Source of the DNA: Chitinophaga pinensis
Lineage (GTDB): Bacteria > Bacteroidota > Bacteroidia > NS11-12g > UBA955
Length of the DNA: 64,000 nt
Assembly (NCBI GenBank): GCA_945871905.1
Contig: CAMBXL010000001.1
Span: 248,001 to 312,000, forward strand
Direction of reading: 5' to 3'
Shown piece after piece: positions 38,804 through 47,812 of this stretch (positions are counted from its first letter, which is position 1; each line of letters begins with the position of its first letter). Under the pieces are notes generated by a model. That model was not told the origin of the DNA, searched no databases, and saw only the letters and a list, made by a program, of their open reading frames with translations. The translations under genes were made by a program, and so were the position numbers.

Positions 38804-39256
38804 ATGGATTTAAGTATTTTAAAACCTGCACAAGGTTCAGTAAAAAAAGAGAAAAGAATTGGTAGAGGTCAAGGTTCTGGAAGAGGTGGTACATCTACAA
38901 GAGGTCACAAAGGAGCTCAAAGTAGAAGTGGTTATTCTCGTAAAAAAGGTTTTGAAGGTGGTCAAATGCCGCTTCAAAGACGTATTCCAAAAGGGGGCTT
39001 TAAAAACTTTAATAGAGTTGAATATACTTCAATTAATATTGATGTAATTCAATCACTAGCAGAAAAATTAAACGTTAGTATAATTTCTAAAGAGATCCTA
39101 GTTGAAAATAATTTAGTTTCTAAAAACGAATTATTCAAAATTTTAGGTCGTGGCGAAGTTAAAACTAAATTAGACATTCATGCTAATGGTTTTTCTGCAA
39201 CTGCAAAAAAGGCTATTGAAGATAAAGGCGGTTCCGCTAATGTTATAACTAAATAA
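38804..39256 (+). CDS. rplO: 50S ribosomal protein L15
   Basis: 150 residues. Late-stage 50S scaffold. G-R-G-Q-G-S-G-R-G-G-T-S-T-R-G-H-K-G, F-E-G-G-Q-M-P-L-Q-R-R and P-K-G-G-F-K-N are diagnostic. Confidence 0.98.
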   Translation: MDLSILKPAQGSVKKEKRIGRGQGSGRGGTSTRGHKGAQSRSGYSRKKGFEGGQMPLQRRIPKGGFKNFNRVEYTSINIDVIQSLAEKLNVSIISKEILVENNLVSKNELFKILGRGEVKTKLDIHANGFSATAKKAIEDKGGSANVITK

Positions 39257-39264
39257 TTTTTAGA

Positions 39265-40620
39265 ATGAAGAAATTTATTCAACGTATTAAAGAAATTTGG
39301 AGTATTGATGATTTAAGAACAAAAATCAAAAATACTTTATTGTTTCTTTTGATTTATAGAGTAGGTACTTTTATTATTTTACCTGGGATAGATGGTAATG
39401 TATTAATGGGAGCATTACAAAGTCAAACTGAAGGTATCTTAGGTTTGGTGAATGTGTTTGCAGGTGGTGCATTTGGTAGAGGAGCAATCCTTGCCTTAGG
39501 TATTATGCCCTACATTTCGGCTTCAATTGTAATTCAATTATTAACAATTGCAGTTCCATCTTTCCAAAGACTTCAGAAAGAAGGTGAAGACGGACGTCGT
39601 AAAATAAATCAGTACACACGATACTTAACAATTGCTATTACAGCAGTTCAAGCGGTAGCGTATTTGAATAATATCACATCTAAACAAGACAATTGGGCGG
39701 CGTTGTTGTTCAAAACACAACCTGAACAAATGTCTGAATTGTTTTTTATGGTAACTAACGTAATAATGTTAGTCGCAGGTACAATGTTTACCATGTGGTT
39801 AGGCGAAAAAATTACCGACAAAGGTTTAGGTAATGGAATTTCACTAATTATTATGGTGGGTATCGTAGACAGATTACCAGAAGCTTTAGGTTTTGAATTA
39901 GACCAAAAATTTGCTAAAGGAGGTTTGCCATTGTTCATTATCGAAATAGTATTGTGGTTAGGAGTAATTATTGCGACCATACTTTTAATACAAGGTACAC
40001 GAAAGGTAACAGTCAACTATGCCAAACGCATAGAAGGAAACAAACTTTCAGGTGGAGCACGTAACTACATTCCATTAAAAGTAAATGCAGCAGGTGTAAT
40101 GCCAATCATTTTTGCACAAGCATTAATGTTTTTACCCCCTACATTGGCGCAATCAATGGAAAATCCAAGCACACTTCTAACCTCTCTAAGTGATATTAGT
40201 TCATTTGCATACAACTTCTTATTCGCTTTATTAATTATAACATTTACGTATTTTTATACAGCAATAACAGTAAATCCAAACCAAATGGCAGACGATATGA
40301 AAAAGAGCGGTGGTTTTATTCCTGGGATTAAACCAGGTAAATCTACTAGTGATTATTTAGATGAGGTTATGTCAAGGATTACACTACCAGGGGCGTTGTT
40401 TTTAGCCTTAATAGCTATTTTACCTGCCTTTGCAATGATCTTCGGAGTAAGTCAGAGTTTCGCTCAATTCTACGGAGGTACTTCATTGTTGATTATGGTA
40501 GGAGTAGTATTAGATACATTACAACAAATAGAAAGTCATTTATTAATGAGAAAATATGATGGATTGATGAAGTCGGGAAGAATAAGTGGAAGATCAGGAT
40601 TGAATTCACAATCTATTTGA
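39265..40620 (+). CDS. secY: Protein translocase channel SecY
   Basis: 451 residues with about ten membrane helices. Central channel of the Sec translocon for secretion and membrane insertion, and thus for the Sec-dependent first step of all T9SS clients in this window. Landmarks: G-I-M-P-Y-I-S-A-S-I-V-I-Q-L-L, Q-R-L-Q-K-E-G-E-D-G-R-R-K-I, R-N-Y-I-P-L-K-V-N-A-A-G-V-M-P-I-I-F-A-Q, and F-Y-T-A-I-T-V-N-P-N-Q-M-A-D-D-M-K-K. The 3' end contains the -33 element of the next promoter. map and adk, common after secY elsewhere, are absent. Confidence 0.98.
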   Translation: MKKFIQRIKEIWSIDDLRTKIKNTLLFLLIYRVGTFIILPGIDGNVLMGALQSQTEGILGLVNVFAGGAFGRGAILALGIMPYISASIVIQLLTIAVPSFQRLQKEGEDGRRKINQYTRYLTIAITAVQAVAYLNNITSKQDNWAALLFKTQPEQMSELFFMVTNVIMLVAGTMFTMWLGEKITDKGLGNGISLIIMVGIVDRLPEALGFELDQKFAKGGLPLFIIEIVLWLGVIIATILLIQGTRKVTVNYAKRIEGNKLSGGARNYIPLKVNAAGVMPIIFAQALMFLPPTLAQSMENPSTLLTSLSDISSFAYNFLFALLIITFTYFYTAITVNPNQMADDMKKSGGFIPGIKPGKSTSDYLDEVMSRITLPGALFLALIAILPAFAMIFGVSQSFAQFYGGTSLLIMVGVVLDTLQQIESHLLMRKYDGLMKSGRISGRSGLNSQSI

Positions 40621-40646
40621 TAATTAAAAAATAAATGTTACCTTTG
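40616..40646 (+). promoter_or_regulatory. Internal promoter before infA
   Basis: TTTG at 40616-40619 (overlapping the secY stop), 19-nt spacer, TACCTTTG at 40639-40646: exact consensus. Expected to drive infA-rpmJ-rpsM-rpsK-rpsD-rpoA-rplQ independently of the upstream promoter; leader about 14 nt. Confidence 0.75.
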
Positions 40647-40664
40647 CACCCCTAATAATATAAA

Positions 40665-40883
40665 ATGGCAAAACAAGACTCGATAAAACAAGATGGTACA
40701 ATATCAGAGGCATTGTCAAATGCTATGTTTAGGGTAAAGTTAGAGAATGGGCATGAAATCATTGCAACGATTTCCGGAAAAATGAGAATGAAATACATTC
40801 GTGTTTTACCAGGAGATAGAGTTCAAGTTGAGATGAGTCCCTATGATTTAACAAGAGGAAGAATTTCGTATAGATACAAATAA
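40665..40883 (+). CDS. infA: Translation initiation factor IF-1
   Basis: 72 residues, an S1-type OB fold. [28 protein letters not shown] and R-I-S-Y-R-Y-K are typical. Blocks the A site during initiation. First gene behind the internal promoter. Confidence 0.97.
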   Translation: MAKQDSIKQDGTISEALSNAMFRVKLENGHEIIATISGKMRMKYIRVLPGDRVQVEMSPYDLTRGRISYRYK

Positions 40884-40891
40884 ATAATATT

Positions 40892-41008
40892 ATGAAAGTA
40901 AGAACTTCAGTAAAAAAGCGCAGTGCAGACTGTAAATTAGTTAAAAGAAAAGGCAAACTTTTCGTTATAAACAAAAAGACCCCAAAGTTTAAACAAAGAC
41001 AAGGATAA
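40892..41008 (+). CDS. rpmJ: 50S ribosomal protein L36 (zinc-free type)
   Basis: 38 residues, read directly: starts M-K-V-R-T-S-V-K-K and ends P-K-F-K-Q-R-Q-G. Of the four zinc ligands of the E. coli protein (C11, C14, C27, H33) only C14 remains (S11, N27, F33), so this is the zinc-independent variant. Confidence 0.95.
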   Translation: MKVRTSVKKRSADCKLVKRKGKLFVINKKTPKFKQRQG

Positions 41009-41011
41009 AAA

Positions 41012-41389
41012 ATGGCAAGAATAGCTGGTATAGATTTACCTAAAAACAAAAGAGGTGTAATTGGTTTAACTTACATCTATGGAATTGGCTCTAGTAGAGC
41101 ATCTAAAATTCTTATGGACGCTAATATCGATTTAGATAAAAAAGTGGCAGAGTGGAATGATGATGAATTAACGACAATTCGTAATATTATTTCTTCTTCT
41201 TTTAAAACAGAAGGTGAATTAAGATCTGAGGTTCAATTAAATATTAAACGTTTAATGGACATCGGTTGTTACAGAGGCACTCGTCACCGTAAAGGTTTAC
41301 CTGTAAGAGGTCAAAGTACAAAAAACAACTCTAGAACAAGAAAAGGTAAACGTAAAACAGTTGCCAACAAGAAAAAAGTAACTAAATAG
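41012..41389 (+). CDS. rpsM: 30S ribosomal protein S13
   Basis: 125 residues. Head protein that contacts L5 and P-site t[23 protein letters not shown] and [17 protein letters not shown] are diagnostic. Confidence 0.98.
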   Translation: MARIAGIDLPKNKRGVIGLTYIYGIGSSRASKILMDANIDLDKKVAEWNDDELTTIRNIISSSFKTEGELRSEVQLNIKRLMDIGCYRGTRHRKGLPVRGQSTKNNSRTRKGKRKTVANKKKVTK

Positions 41390-41394
41390 AATAA

Positions 41395-41775
41395 ATGAGT
41401 ACAGCTAAAAATAAAAAGAAAGTTAAAGTTGACCCAATTGGTCAAGTGCACATTAAAGCATCTTTCAATAATATTATTGTTTCCGTTACCAACGTTAATG
41501 GAGATGTAATTTCATGGTCATCTGCAGGTAAAATGGGTTTTAGAGGTTCCAAAAAGAACACACCTTATGCAGCTCAGCTAGCAAGTCAAGATTGTGCAAA
41601 AGTTGCCTTCGAAGCAGGTTTAAGAAAAGTAGATGTTTTCGTTAAAGGTCCAGGTTCTGGTAGAGATTCAGCTATTCGTAATTTAGCAACAGTTGGTCTT
41701 GAGGTTATGTCTATAAACGACTGTACTCCTCTTCCACACAATGGCTGCAGACCACCAAAACGTAGAAGAATTTAA
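41395..41775 (+). CDS. rpsK: 30S ribosomal protein S11
   Basis: 126 residues. Platform protein near the mRNA exit. [25 protein letters not shown] and [16 protein letters not shown] are diagnostic. Confidence 0.98.
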   Translation: MSTAKNKKKVKVDPIGQVHIKASFNNIIVSVTNVNGDVISWSSAGKMGFRGSKKNTPYAAQLASQDCAKVAFEAGLRKVDVFVKGPGSGRDSAIRNLATVGLEVMSINDCTPLPHNGCRPPKRRRI

Positions 41776-41802
41776 TAAAACAATTAAGATAAATAAGAAA
41801 TA

Positions 41803-42408
41803 ATGGCAAGATATACAGGTCCTAAATCCAAAATAGCTAGAAAATTCAAAGAACCAATCTTTGGTCCTGATAAGGCTTTAGATAAAAAACCGTATGCACC
41901 TGGAATGCACGGTAACTCTCGCAAAAGAAAAAAATTATCTGAGTACGCTATACAGTTGAGCGAAAAACAAAAAGCTAAATATACCTATGGTGTTTTAGAA
42001 CGTCAATTCGCGAAAACTTTTAAATTGGCTGCAACTAAAAGAGGTATCACTGGTGAAAATTTATTAAAGTTTCTTGAAGCTAGATTAGACAACACAGTAT
42101 ACAGATTAGGTATCGCTCCTACAAGAAGCGCAGCTCGTCAATTAGTATCTCATAAACATATTTTAGTAAATGGAGAAGTAGTTAATATCCCTTCTTACTC
42201 ATTACGTCCAGGTGACACAGTAGCAGTAAGAGAGAAATCTAAATCACTAGAAGCTGTAACTGATTCTTTGAACGGCGGAAAAAAACGTTTCAGCTGGTTA
42301 GAATGGAATGACAAAGATATGTCTGGTATTTTCTTAAATTTACCTGACAGAGCTGAAATCCCTGAAAATATAAAAGAACAATTAATCGTAGAGTTGTACT
42401 CTAAATAA
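41803..42408 (+). CDS. rpsD: 30S ribosomal protein S4
   Basis: 201 residues. 16S assembly initiator and, in E. coli, alpha operon repressor. The N-terminus lacks the zinc cysteines; Y-G-V-L-E-R-Q-F, the S4 domain with [14 protein letters not shown] and S-Y-x-L-R-P-G-D are present. Confidence 0.98.
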   Translation: MARYTGPKSKIARKFKEPIFGPDKALDKKPYAPGMHGNSRKRKKLSEYAIQLSEKQKAKYTYGVLERQFAKTFKLAATKRGITGENLLKFLEARLDNTVYRLGIAPTRSAARQLVSHKHILVNGEVVNIPSYSLRPGDTVAVREKSKSLEAVTDSLNGGKKRFSWLEWNDKDMSGIFLNLPDRAEIPENIKEQLIVELYSK

Positions 42409-42427
42409 TCAATAATAATAACAAAAC

Positions 42428-43420
42428 ATGCCAATATTAGCGTTTCAAAAACCTGAGAGAGTGATAATGCATAAAGATACAGATTTTTATGGTCTGTTTG
42501 AATTTAGCCCACTTGAAAGAGGTTACGGTGTAACAATAGGAAATTCATTAAGAAGGATTTTATTGTCATCACTAGAAGGATATGCAATTACTTCTTTAAA
42601 AATACAAGGTGTTGATCATGAGTTTTCAACTATCAAAGGTGTTGTAGAAGATGTAACTGAAATTATCCTTAATTTAAAACAAGTTAGATTTAAGAAAACG
42701 ACTGGTTCTGATGCTCAAGAAAAAGTATTCCTAAGCATAAAAGGTAAAGAACAATTTTTAGCAGGTGACATTGGAAGATATACAAACTCTTTCGAAATCT
42801 TAAATCCTGATCTTGTTATATGTAATATGGAACCATTCGTTAATTTGGATATAGAAATTACTATAGACAAAGGAAGAGGTTACGTGCCTGCTGATGAAAA
42901 CAAACCAAAAGACATGCCAATTGGTCTTATTGCTATTGACTCAATCTTTACACCTGTTAAAAACGTAAAGTTCTCAGTTGAAGACTTTAGAGTTGAACAA
43001 AAAACGGATTATGAGAAATTGGTTATTGAATTGCATACTGATGGTTCAATTCACCCTGAAAGTGCATTAAAAGAAGCTGCAAACATTCTCATACAACATT
43101 TCATATTGTTTAGTGATGAGAATATTTTGTTGGATACTCAAGTTAAAAAACCAACTCAAGAAGTAGATGAGAATTTCTTACACATGAGAAAAGTTTTAAA
43201 AACTAATCTTGCTGATTTAGATTTGTCTGTTAGAGCATATAATTGCTTGAAAGCTGCTGAAATTAGAACATTAGGTGAGTTAGTAAGTTATGATATTGAT
43301 GATTTATTGAAATTTAGAAATTTTGGAAAAAAATCATTGTCAGAACTTGAAGAGTTCGTTAGAGATAAAGGTTTAAATTTTGGAATGGATGTTTCAAAAT
43401 ATAACTTATCTGAAGATTAA
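42428..43420 (+). CDS. rpoA: RNA polymerase alpha subunit
   Basis: 330 residues. N-terminal assembly domain (about 1-230) with F[22 protein letters not shown], flexible linker, and C-terminal helix-hairpin-helix domain (about 250-330) with [14 protein letters not shown] and F-G-K-K-S-L-S-E-L. The alpha dimer nucleates polymerase and its C-terminal domain contacts UP-elements and activators. Confidence 0.98.
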   Translation: MPILAFQKPERVIMHKDTDFYGLFEFSPLERGYGVTIGNSLRRILLSSLEGYAITSLKIQGVDHEFSTIKGVVEDVTEIILNLKQVRFKKTTGSDAQEKVFLSIKGKEQFLAGDIGRYTNSFEILNPDLVICNMEPFVNLDIEITIDKGRGYVPADENKPKDMPIGLIAIDSIFTPVKNVKFSVEDFRVEQKTDYEKLVIELHTDGSIHPESALKEAANILIQHFILFSDENILLDTQVKKPTQEVDENFLHMRKVLKTNLADLDLSVRAYNCLKAAEIRTLGELVSYDIDDLLKFRNFGKKSLSELEEFVRDKGLNFGMDVSKYNLSED

Positions 43421-43444
43421 TAATTTTAAATTGTATAGTATAAG

Positions 43445-43936
43445 ATGAGACACGGAAATAAAGTAAATAAATTAGGAAGAACCGCCTCCCACAGAAGAGC
43501 TTTAATGGCTAATTTAACCATTTCGCTTATTAAAAATAAACGTATTACTACAACTTTAGCAAAAGCTAAAGCATTAAGAGTTTATGCAGAACCTTTGATT
43601 ACAAAGTCTAAAAATGATACAACACACTCTCGTAGAACTGTGTTTGCTTATTTAAGAGATAAAGATTCTATCAAAGAACTTTTTGGAACAATTGCTGAAA
43701 AAGTAGCAACTAGACCAGGAGGTTATACTAGAATACTTAAATTAGGTAATCGTATGGGTGATAACGCTGAGTTAGCTATGATTGAATTGGTTGATTTCAA
43801 CGAATACACTGATGGTATTGGTAAGAAGAAATCTACTAAACCTAAAACAAGAAGAGGTAAGAAAGCTGCTACAGACACTGTTGTTGAAGATAAAATCGAA
43901 ACCACAGAAAATCAAGCGGATACTACTGAAGCTTAA
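43445..43936 (+). CDS. rplQ: 50S ribosomal protein L17
   Basis: 163 residues. [20 protein letters not shown] plus [11 protein letters not shown] are diagnostic. About 35 extra C-terminal residues form a basic then acidic, Thr-rich tail often seen in this phylum. Last gene of the cluster. Confidence 0.97.
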   Translation: MRHGNKVNKLGRTASHRRALMANLTISLIKNKRITTTLAKAKALRVYAEPLITKSKNDTTHSRRTVFAYLRDKDSIKELFGTIAEKVATRPGGYTRILKLGNRMGDNAELAMIELVDFNEYTDGIGKKKSTKPKTRRGKKAATDTVVEDKIETTENQADTTEA

Positions 43937-43948
43937 TAAGAAGTTCAA

Positions 43949-43990
43949 AGACAAAAAAAAACCACTTTAAAAAGTGGTTTTTTTTTGTCT
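43949..43990. terminator. Terminator of the ribosomal supercluster
   Basis: Perfect 20-bp inverted repeat (43949-43968, 43971-43990) with an ACCACTTT core and a nine-nt T-run. Symmetric A/T runs let it act for both rplQ (plus) and the convergent purQ (minus). Confidence 0.9.
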
Positions 43991-44008
43991 TAAAATGTGT
44001 TTAATAGA

Positions 44009-44689
44009 TTATTTTATAATACTGTTAAATATAGCTCGACCATCTGTGTTAAATAAGTATTCAGAAAAACATCTCTCAGGATGAGGCATCATGCCAAAAA
44101 CATTTCTCCCTTTATTGCAAATGCCTGCAATGTTGTTAATTGAACCGTTAGGATTACTTTCTTTAGTTACGTTGCCATTTATATCGCAGTATCTGAACAT
44201 GACTTGATTGTTTGCTTCCAATTCTTCTATAGTCGCTTTATCTGCATAGTAATTGCCCTCACCATGTGCAATTGGAATAGTGTAAGATTTGTTAGAATCT
44301 AAACTTTTGGTTATTTTCAATTCAGTATTAACCGGTCTTAAATAAACATTTTTGCAAAGGAATTTTTGATGGTCATTTCTTAAAAGTGCACCAGGTAATA
44401 ATCCACTTTCACATAATATTTGAAAACCATTACATATTCCCATTACATAACCACCCTTGTCTGCATGTTCTTTAACACTTTGCATTATAGGGCTCAGTTT
44501 TGCAATAGCGCCACTTCTTAAATAGTCGCCATAACTAAATCCTCCTGGAAGAAAAACAAAGTCAACACCCTTTAAATCGGTGTCCTTATGCCATAATTCT
44601 TCAACTGGTTGATCTGATAACTTACTCAGAGTATCAATTAAGTCTCTGTCACAATTGCTGCCGGGAAATATTACTACGCCAAATTTCAT
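44009..44689 (-). CDS. purQ: Phosphoribosylformylglycinamidine synthase, glutaminase subunit PurQ
   Basis: 226 residues, a class I glutamine amidotransferase. Catalytic triad C86 (G-I-C-N-G-F-Q), H203 and E205 (M-P-H-P-E-R). F-P-G-S-N-C-D-R-D and L-P-G-G-F-S-Y-G-D-Y-L-R-S-G-A are typical of PurQ. It feeds ammonia to PurL in the fourth step of purine synthesis; the split PurQ implies a short-form PurL elsewhere. A minus-strand TACTTTTG box (44696-44703) lies just before the ATG. Confidence 0.97.
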   Translation of the reverse strand: MKFGVVIFPGSNCDRDLIDTLSKLSDQPVEELWHKDTDLKGVDFVFLPGGFSYGDYLRSGAIAKLSPIMQSVKEHADKGGYVMGICNGFQILCESGLLPGALLRNDHQKFLCKNVYLRPVNTELKITKSLDSNKSYTIPIAHGEGNYYADKATIEELEANNQVMFRYCDINGNVTKESNPNGSINNIAGICNKGRNVFGMMPHPERCFSEYLFNTDGRAIFNSIIK

Positions 44690-44695
44690 TTACTG

Positions 44696-44703
44696 CAAAA
44701 GTA
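44696..44703 (-). promoter_or_regulatory. -7 promoter box of purQ
   Basis: TACTTTTG on the minus strand, exact TAnnTTTG, ending 6 nt before the ATG; predicted leader is only a few nucleotides. No clear -33 TTTG. Confidence 0.45.
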
Positions 44704-44744
44704 ATATTATGATTGATTATTCTATTAAAATTTAATTAACAAAA

Positions 44745-44775
44745 TTGTTTCATTCCTTTTATTTGTTTAGTTTCG
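44745..44775 (+). promoter_or_regulatory. Predicted promoter of the beta-barrel gene at 44786
   Basis: TTG at 44745-44747, 20-nt spacer, TAGTTTCG at 44768-44775; ATG 10 nt later. Divergent from the purQ promoter. Confidence 0.5.
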
Positions 44776-44785
44776 CAATACTATC

Positions 44786-45595
44786 ATGAAATTTTCTTAC
44801 TGTTTGATATTTTTTTTGTTTATGTCCACACTTCTGCATGGTCAACAGTATCAACTGTTTTTTCATGTAGGTCATCAGTTTGGTTTTAGACCACAATTGT
44901 CTAATGATGTTGATTTAAGTAACAAGGTTAAATACAGTTTGGGTAATGGAGTTAACAGTCTTTTATTGTTTAGTATCATTCCTGATAGTGCAAATTGGTA
45001 TGTCTCTATAGGAGTAAACTCTTTAAGAGGAAATACAGTTTTGGTTTCTGAAAATAATTTAAATGCCTTTAAATATGAAGCTGTCTCTAAATCTATTTTA
45101 ACACATAGATTTCAAGGGTTGCTAAACTATCGTTTTAATGTTAAAAATAGTACTATTAATGCTTTTTCTGGTGTCGTTGTTCCTTTTTATAACCGAATTG
45201 TTGAAGAATATTCTATGAAAGACAGTTTTTTATATGTTAATAAATCTTACAACGTGAGAAATTATCTTTCTATTGGTTATCACGGAGGTGTAGAATTTCA
45301 AAAAAAAATTAACAGTAAATTGTCGTTTTCTCTTAGTTCTAATTTAACTGTTTTAAATCAAAGGGTAAAAAGTAAAAACATGATAAGCTATGAAGATAAT
45401 AATTTCAATACAATTGAATTTATCCCTGATCGTGCAAATAGAGAGTTTCAATATAAAAAAGATGTTATTGAAATACAAAATAATGAATCTTTTTTACCAC
45501 GTGCTTTTAACAAAAATTTACCTACTGATTTACTCACTTACACCGAAACACTTAGTAGTTTTGGGATTATTATTGGTGTTGCCTATCATTTTTGA
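44786..45595 (+). CDS. Putative outer-membrane beta-barrel protein
   Basis: 269 residues. Signal peptide 1-20 (cut after L-H-G-Q) and alternating hydrophobic strands throughout, ending in V-A-Y-H-F: a C-terminal Phe typical of BamA-recognised barrels. N-terminal Q-L-F-F-H-V-G-H-Q-F-G looks like a first strand. No specific family recognised. The following methyltransferase gene starts 9 nt after the stop, so the two are probably co-transcribed. Confidence 0.6.
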   Translation: MKFSYCLIFFLFMSTLLHGQQYQLFFHVGHQFGFRPQLSNDVDLSNKVKYSLGNGVNSLLLFSIIPDSANWYVSIGVNSLRGNTVLVSENNLNAFKYEAVSKSILTHRFQGLLNYRFNVKNSTINAFSGVVVPFYNRIVEEYSMKDSFLYVNKSYNVRNYLSIGYHGGVEFQKKINSKLSFSLSSNLTVLNQRVKSKNMISYEDNNFNTIEFIPDRANREFQYKKDVIEIQNNESFLPRAFNKNLPTDLLTYTETLSSFGIIIGVAYHF

Positions 45596-45604
45596 TATTA
45601 AAAG

Positions 45605-46255
45605 TTGAAAAAAGTATTGAGTTTTATATTGCCTAATTCTATCAAAAAAGGAACAACTCAACTTGGGCAAGAATATGAAATAGCATACGAATACGGTAGA
45701 AAGGTTTTAAATAGCGCAAATGCAAATTATAGTTTCGGCAGTTTGCATGAAGTGATGCAAAAAGGGATTGAAAAGTACCTAAAAAATAACAATCCAAGTA
45801 AGGTGTTAATTTTAGGATTAGGCGGTGGGAGTTGTGTCGAAATTCTTAATCGAAAATGTCAAAATATACTTCAACTTAAAGCAATTGAGATAGATTCCGA
45901 TATTATCGAATTTGCTAAAGAATACTTTAATATAGGTCAATATTCAAATGTTGAAATAATTAATGGGGATGCCCAATATTTAAACAAGTATTTACAAGAG
46001 GAAATTAATACGTTTGATTTAATTATTGATGATGTTTTTTGGGACAATCAAATTCCTAACTTTTGCTTTCAAAAAGAGTATATCGAACAAGCTAAATTTC
46101 TTTTGAAGGAGAGCGGTTGTTATTTCAGAAATGTGATGGAAATAGATACTAAGAGAGTATTGTTGTTTGAAAGTTTGTTAGCGGAAGAATTTAGTCGTAT
46201 TTCAAAAACTGATGTTTTAAAACATTCTAACAAAATATATCTTTGCTACAAATAA
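45605..46255 (+). CDS. Spermidine-synthase-like class I SAM methyltransferase
   Basis: 216 residues. SAM-binding motif I V-L-I-L-G-L-G-G-G-S-C-V-E, motif II acidic residue in K-A-I-E-I-D-S-D, then I-N-G-D-A-Q-Y and F-D-L-I-I-D-D-V-F. This order resembles spermidine synthase-like proteins, but the aminopropyl-transfer gate residues are not evident, so the substrate is unknown. Start is TTG at 45605; the first in-frame ATG would remove much of the N-terminus. Confidence 0.72.
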   Translation: MKKVLSFILPNSIKKGTTQLGQEYEIAYEYGRKVLNSANANYSFGSLHEVMQKGIEKYLKNNNPSKVLILGLGGGSCVEILNRKCQNILQLKAIEIDSDIIEFAKEYFNIGQYSNVEIINGDAQYLNKYLQEEINTFDLIIDDVFWDNQIPNFCFQKEYIEQAKFLLKESGCYFRNVMEIDTKRVLLFESLLAEEFSRISKTDVLKHSNKIYLCYK

Positions 46256-46280
46256 AACTTAAAAGTATACCTAATTATAA

Positions 46281-47669
46281 ATGAATAATAATGAACCATT
46301 AGTTTTTGAAAAAAACCAAAAAAAAGTACTCAATGCATGGTGTATGTATGATTGGGCAAATAGTGTTTTCCCATTGACCATTACATCGGCTATTTTCCCA
46401 ATTTATTGGAACAGTCAAACAAAAAATGGAGTTGAAGTTATGGGATTGACTATAGAAGGGTCTGTCTTGTTCAGTTATTGTTTGTCTTTTGCGTTTTTGA
46501 TTATTGCATTTTTAAACCCTATTTTGAGTGGAATTGCAGACCATTCTGGGAATAAAAAGTTTTTTATGAAACTGTTTGTTTTGCTTGGTTCTCTCAGTTG
46601 TTTTGCAATGTATTTTTTTGATACACAATCAATATGGATAGGTGTTTTTGCTTTTATTTTTGGAACAGTTGGATATGCAGGTAGTATTGTGTTTTATAAC
46701 GCTTACCTTCCTGAAATTGCAACAGAAGATAAGTTTGATTTACTAAGTGCTAAAGGGTTTTCAATGGGCTACATCGGAGGTGTTATTTTATTGATTTTGA
46801 ATCTGCTTATAATTATGTTCCCCAATTTACTTTACAATGTAGAAGGTAAGGTGATGGAAATAATTAATTTAAATCCTCAATTCAACAAAGAACAAGCACA
46901 ATTACTTGCCAAATCTTATTATGAGAAAAAAGCAAGTCAACTTTCGTTTGTAACAGTAGGGGTATGGTGGATGTTGTTTTCATTAATCCCATTTTATTAT
47001 TTACCTAATTCAAAACAAGGATTAAAAAAGTTGTCGTTTAGCAAGGGTTACAAGGAATTGCAAAAAGTGTATTCAGAAGTAAAGAAGTTTAAATTAATGA
47101 AACACTATTTAATGGCTTTTTTCTTTTATAGTATGGGGGTTCAAACGGTAATGTATGTTGCATCAATGTTTGGGGTAAAGGAATTGAAGTTACCCAAAGA
47201 GAATTTAATAATTACCATTTTGTTGATACAATTGATTGCAATAGGAGGAGCTTATTTGTTTTCTTATTTATCCCAAAAACTTGGCAATATTAAGTCATTA
47301 ATAGTGAGTGTTGTAATTTGGATAGGAATATGTATTGGAGCTTATTATGTAAATGGAGTTAATGGGTTTTATTTATTAGCTTCCGTTGTTGGACTGGTTA
47401 TGGGTGGTATTCAGAGTTTATCAAGAAGTACATTTGCTAAGCTTATTCCAAATGATACCAAAGATAATGCTTCTTATTTTAGCTTTTATGAATTAACCGA
47501 GAAGGTAGCTATTGTTATTGGGACTTTTAGTTTTGGATTTATAGAGCAAATTATTCAAATAGTTTTCAAAGTGGATAGTATGCGATATTCAGTATTGTCG
47601 TTAATGCTTTTTTTTATAATTGGCTTGTTTTTACTGATTGTTATCAGAGATGAAAATGTTGAAGTCTGA
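46281..47669 (+). CDS. MFS transporter, UMF1/Atg22-like family
   Basis: 462 residues with about 11-12 membrane helices. The opening N-A-W-C-M-Y-D-W-A-N-S-V-F-P-L-x-I is the hallmark of the UMF1 (Atg22-like) branch of MFS exporters. P-I-L-S-G-I-A-D-H-S-G is the loop 2-3 MFS motif and G-G-I-Q-S-L-S-R-S-T-F-A-K-L-I-P the conserved region of the second half. The substrate is unknown; yeast Atg22 exports amino acids from the vacuole. Confidence 0.85.
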   Translation: MNNNEPLVFEKNQKKVLNAWCMYDWANSVFPLTITSAIFPIYWNSQTKNGVEVMGLTIEGSVLFSYCLSFAFLIIAFLNPILSGIADHSGNKKFFMKLFVLLGSLSCFAMYFFDTQSIWIGVFAFIFGTVGYAGSIVFYNAYLPEIATEDKFDLLSAKGFSMGYIGGVILLILNLLIIMFPNLLYNVEGKVMEIINLNPQFNKEQAQLLAKSYYEKKASQLSFVTVGVWWMLFSLIPFYYLPNSKQGLKKLSFSKGYKELQKVYSEVKKFKLMKHYLMAFFFYSMGVQTVMYVASMFGVKELKLPKENLIITILLIQLIAIGGAYLFSYLSQKLGNIKSLIVSVVIWIGICIGAYYVNGVNGFYLLASVVGLVMGGIQSLSRSTFAKLIPNDTKDNASYFSFYELTEKVAIVIGTFSFGFIEQIIQIVFKVDSMRYSVLSLMLFFIIGLFLLIVIRDENVEV

Positions 47670-47760
47670 GATATTTAGTCAAGTTTAAAGTTTATATTTA
47701 GCATATTTCTTTTAGTCTTTTTTAATAATTGTTTGGTCGAATGGCATTTTGACTAATGGG

Positions 47761-47789
47761 TTGTTTGAATAAAACTTACACTATTTTTG
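47761..47789 (+). promoter_or_regulatory. Predicted promoter of the SPFH lipoprotein gene
   Basis: TTG at 47761-47763, 18-nt spacer, TATTTTTG at 47782-47789. Predicted transcription begins just before the ATG at 47813, supporting that ATG as the true gene start. Confidence 0.5.
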
Positions 47790-47812
47790 TATTACTTAAA
47801 TTTATTAAAATT

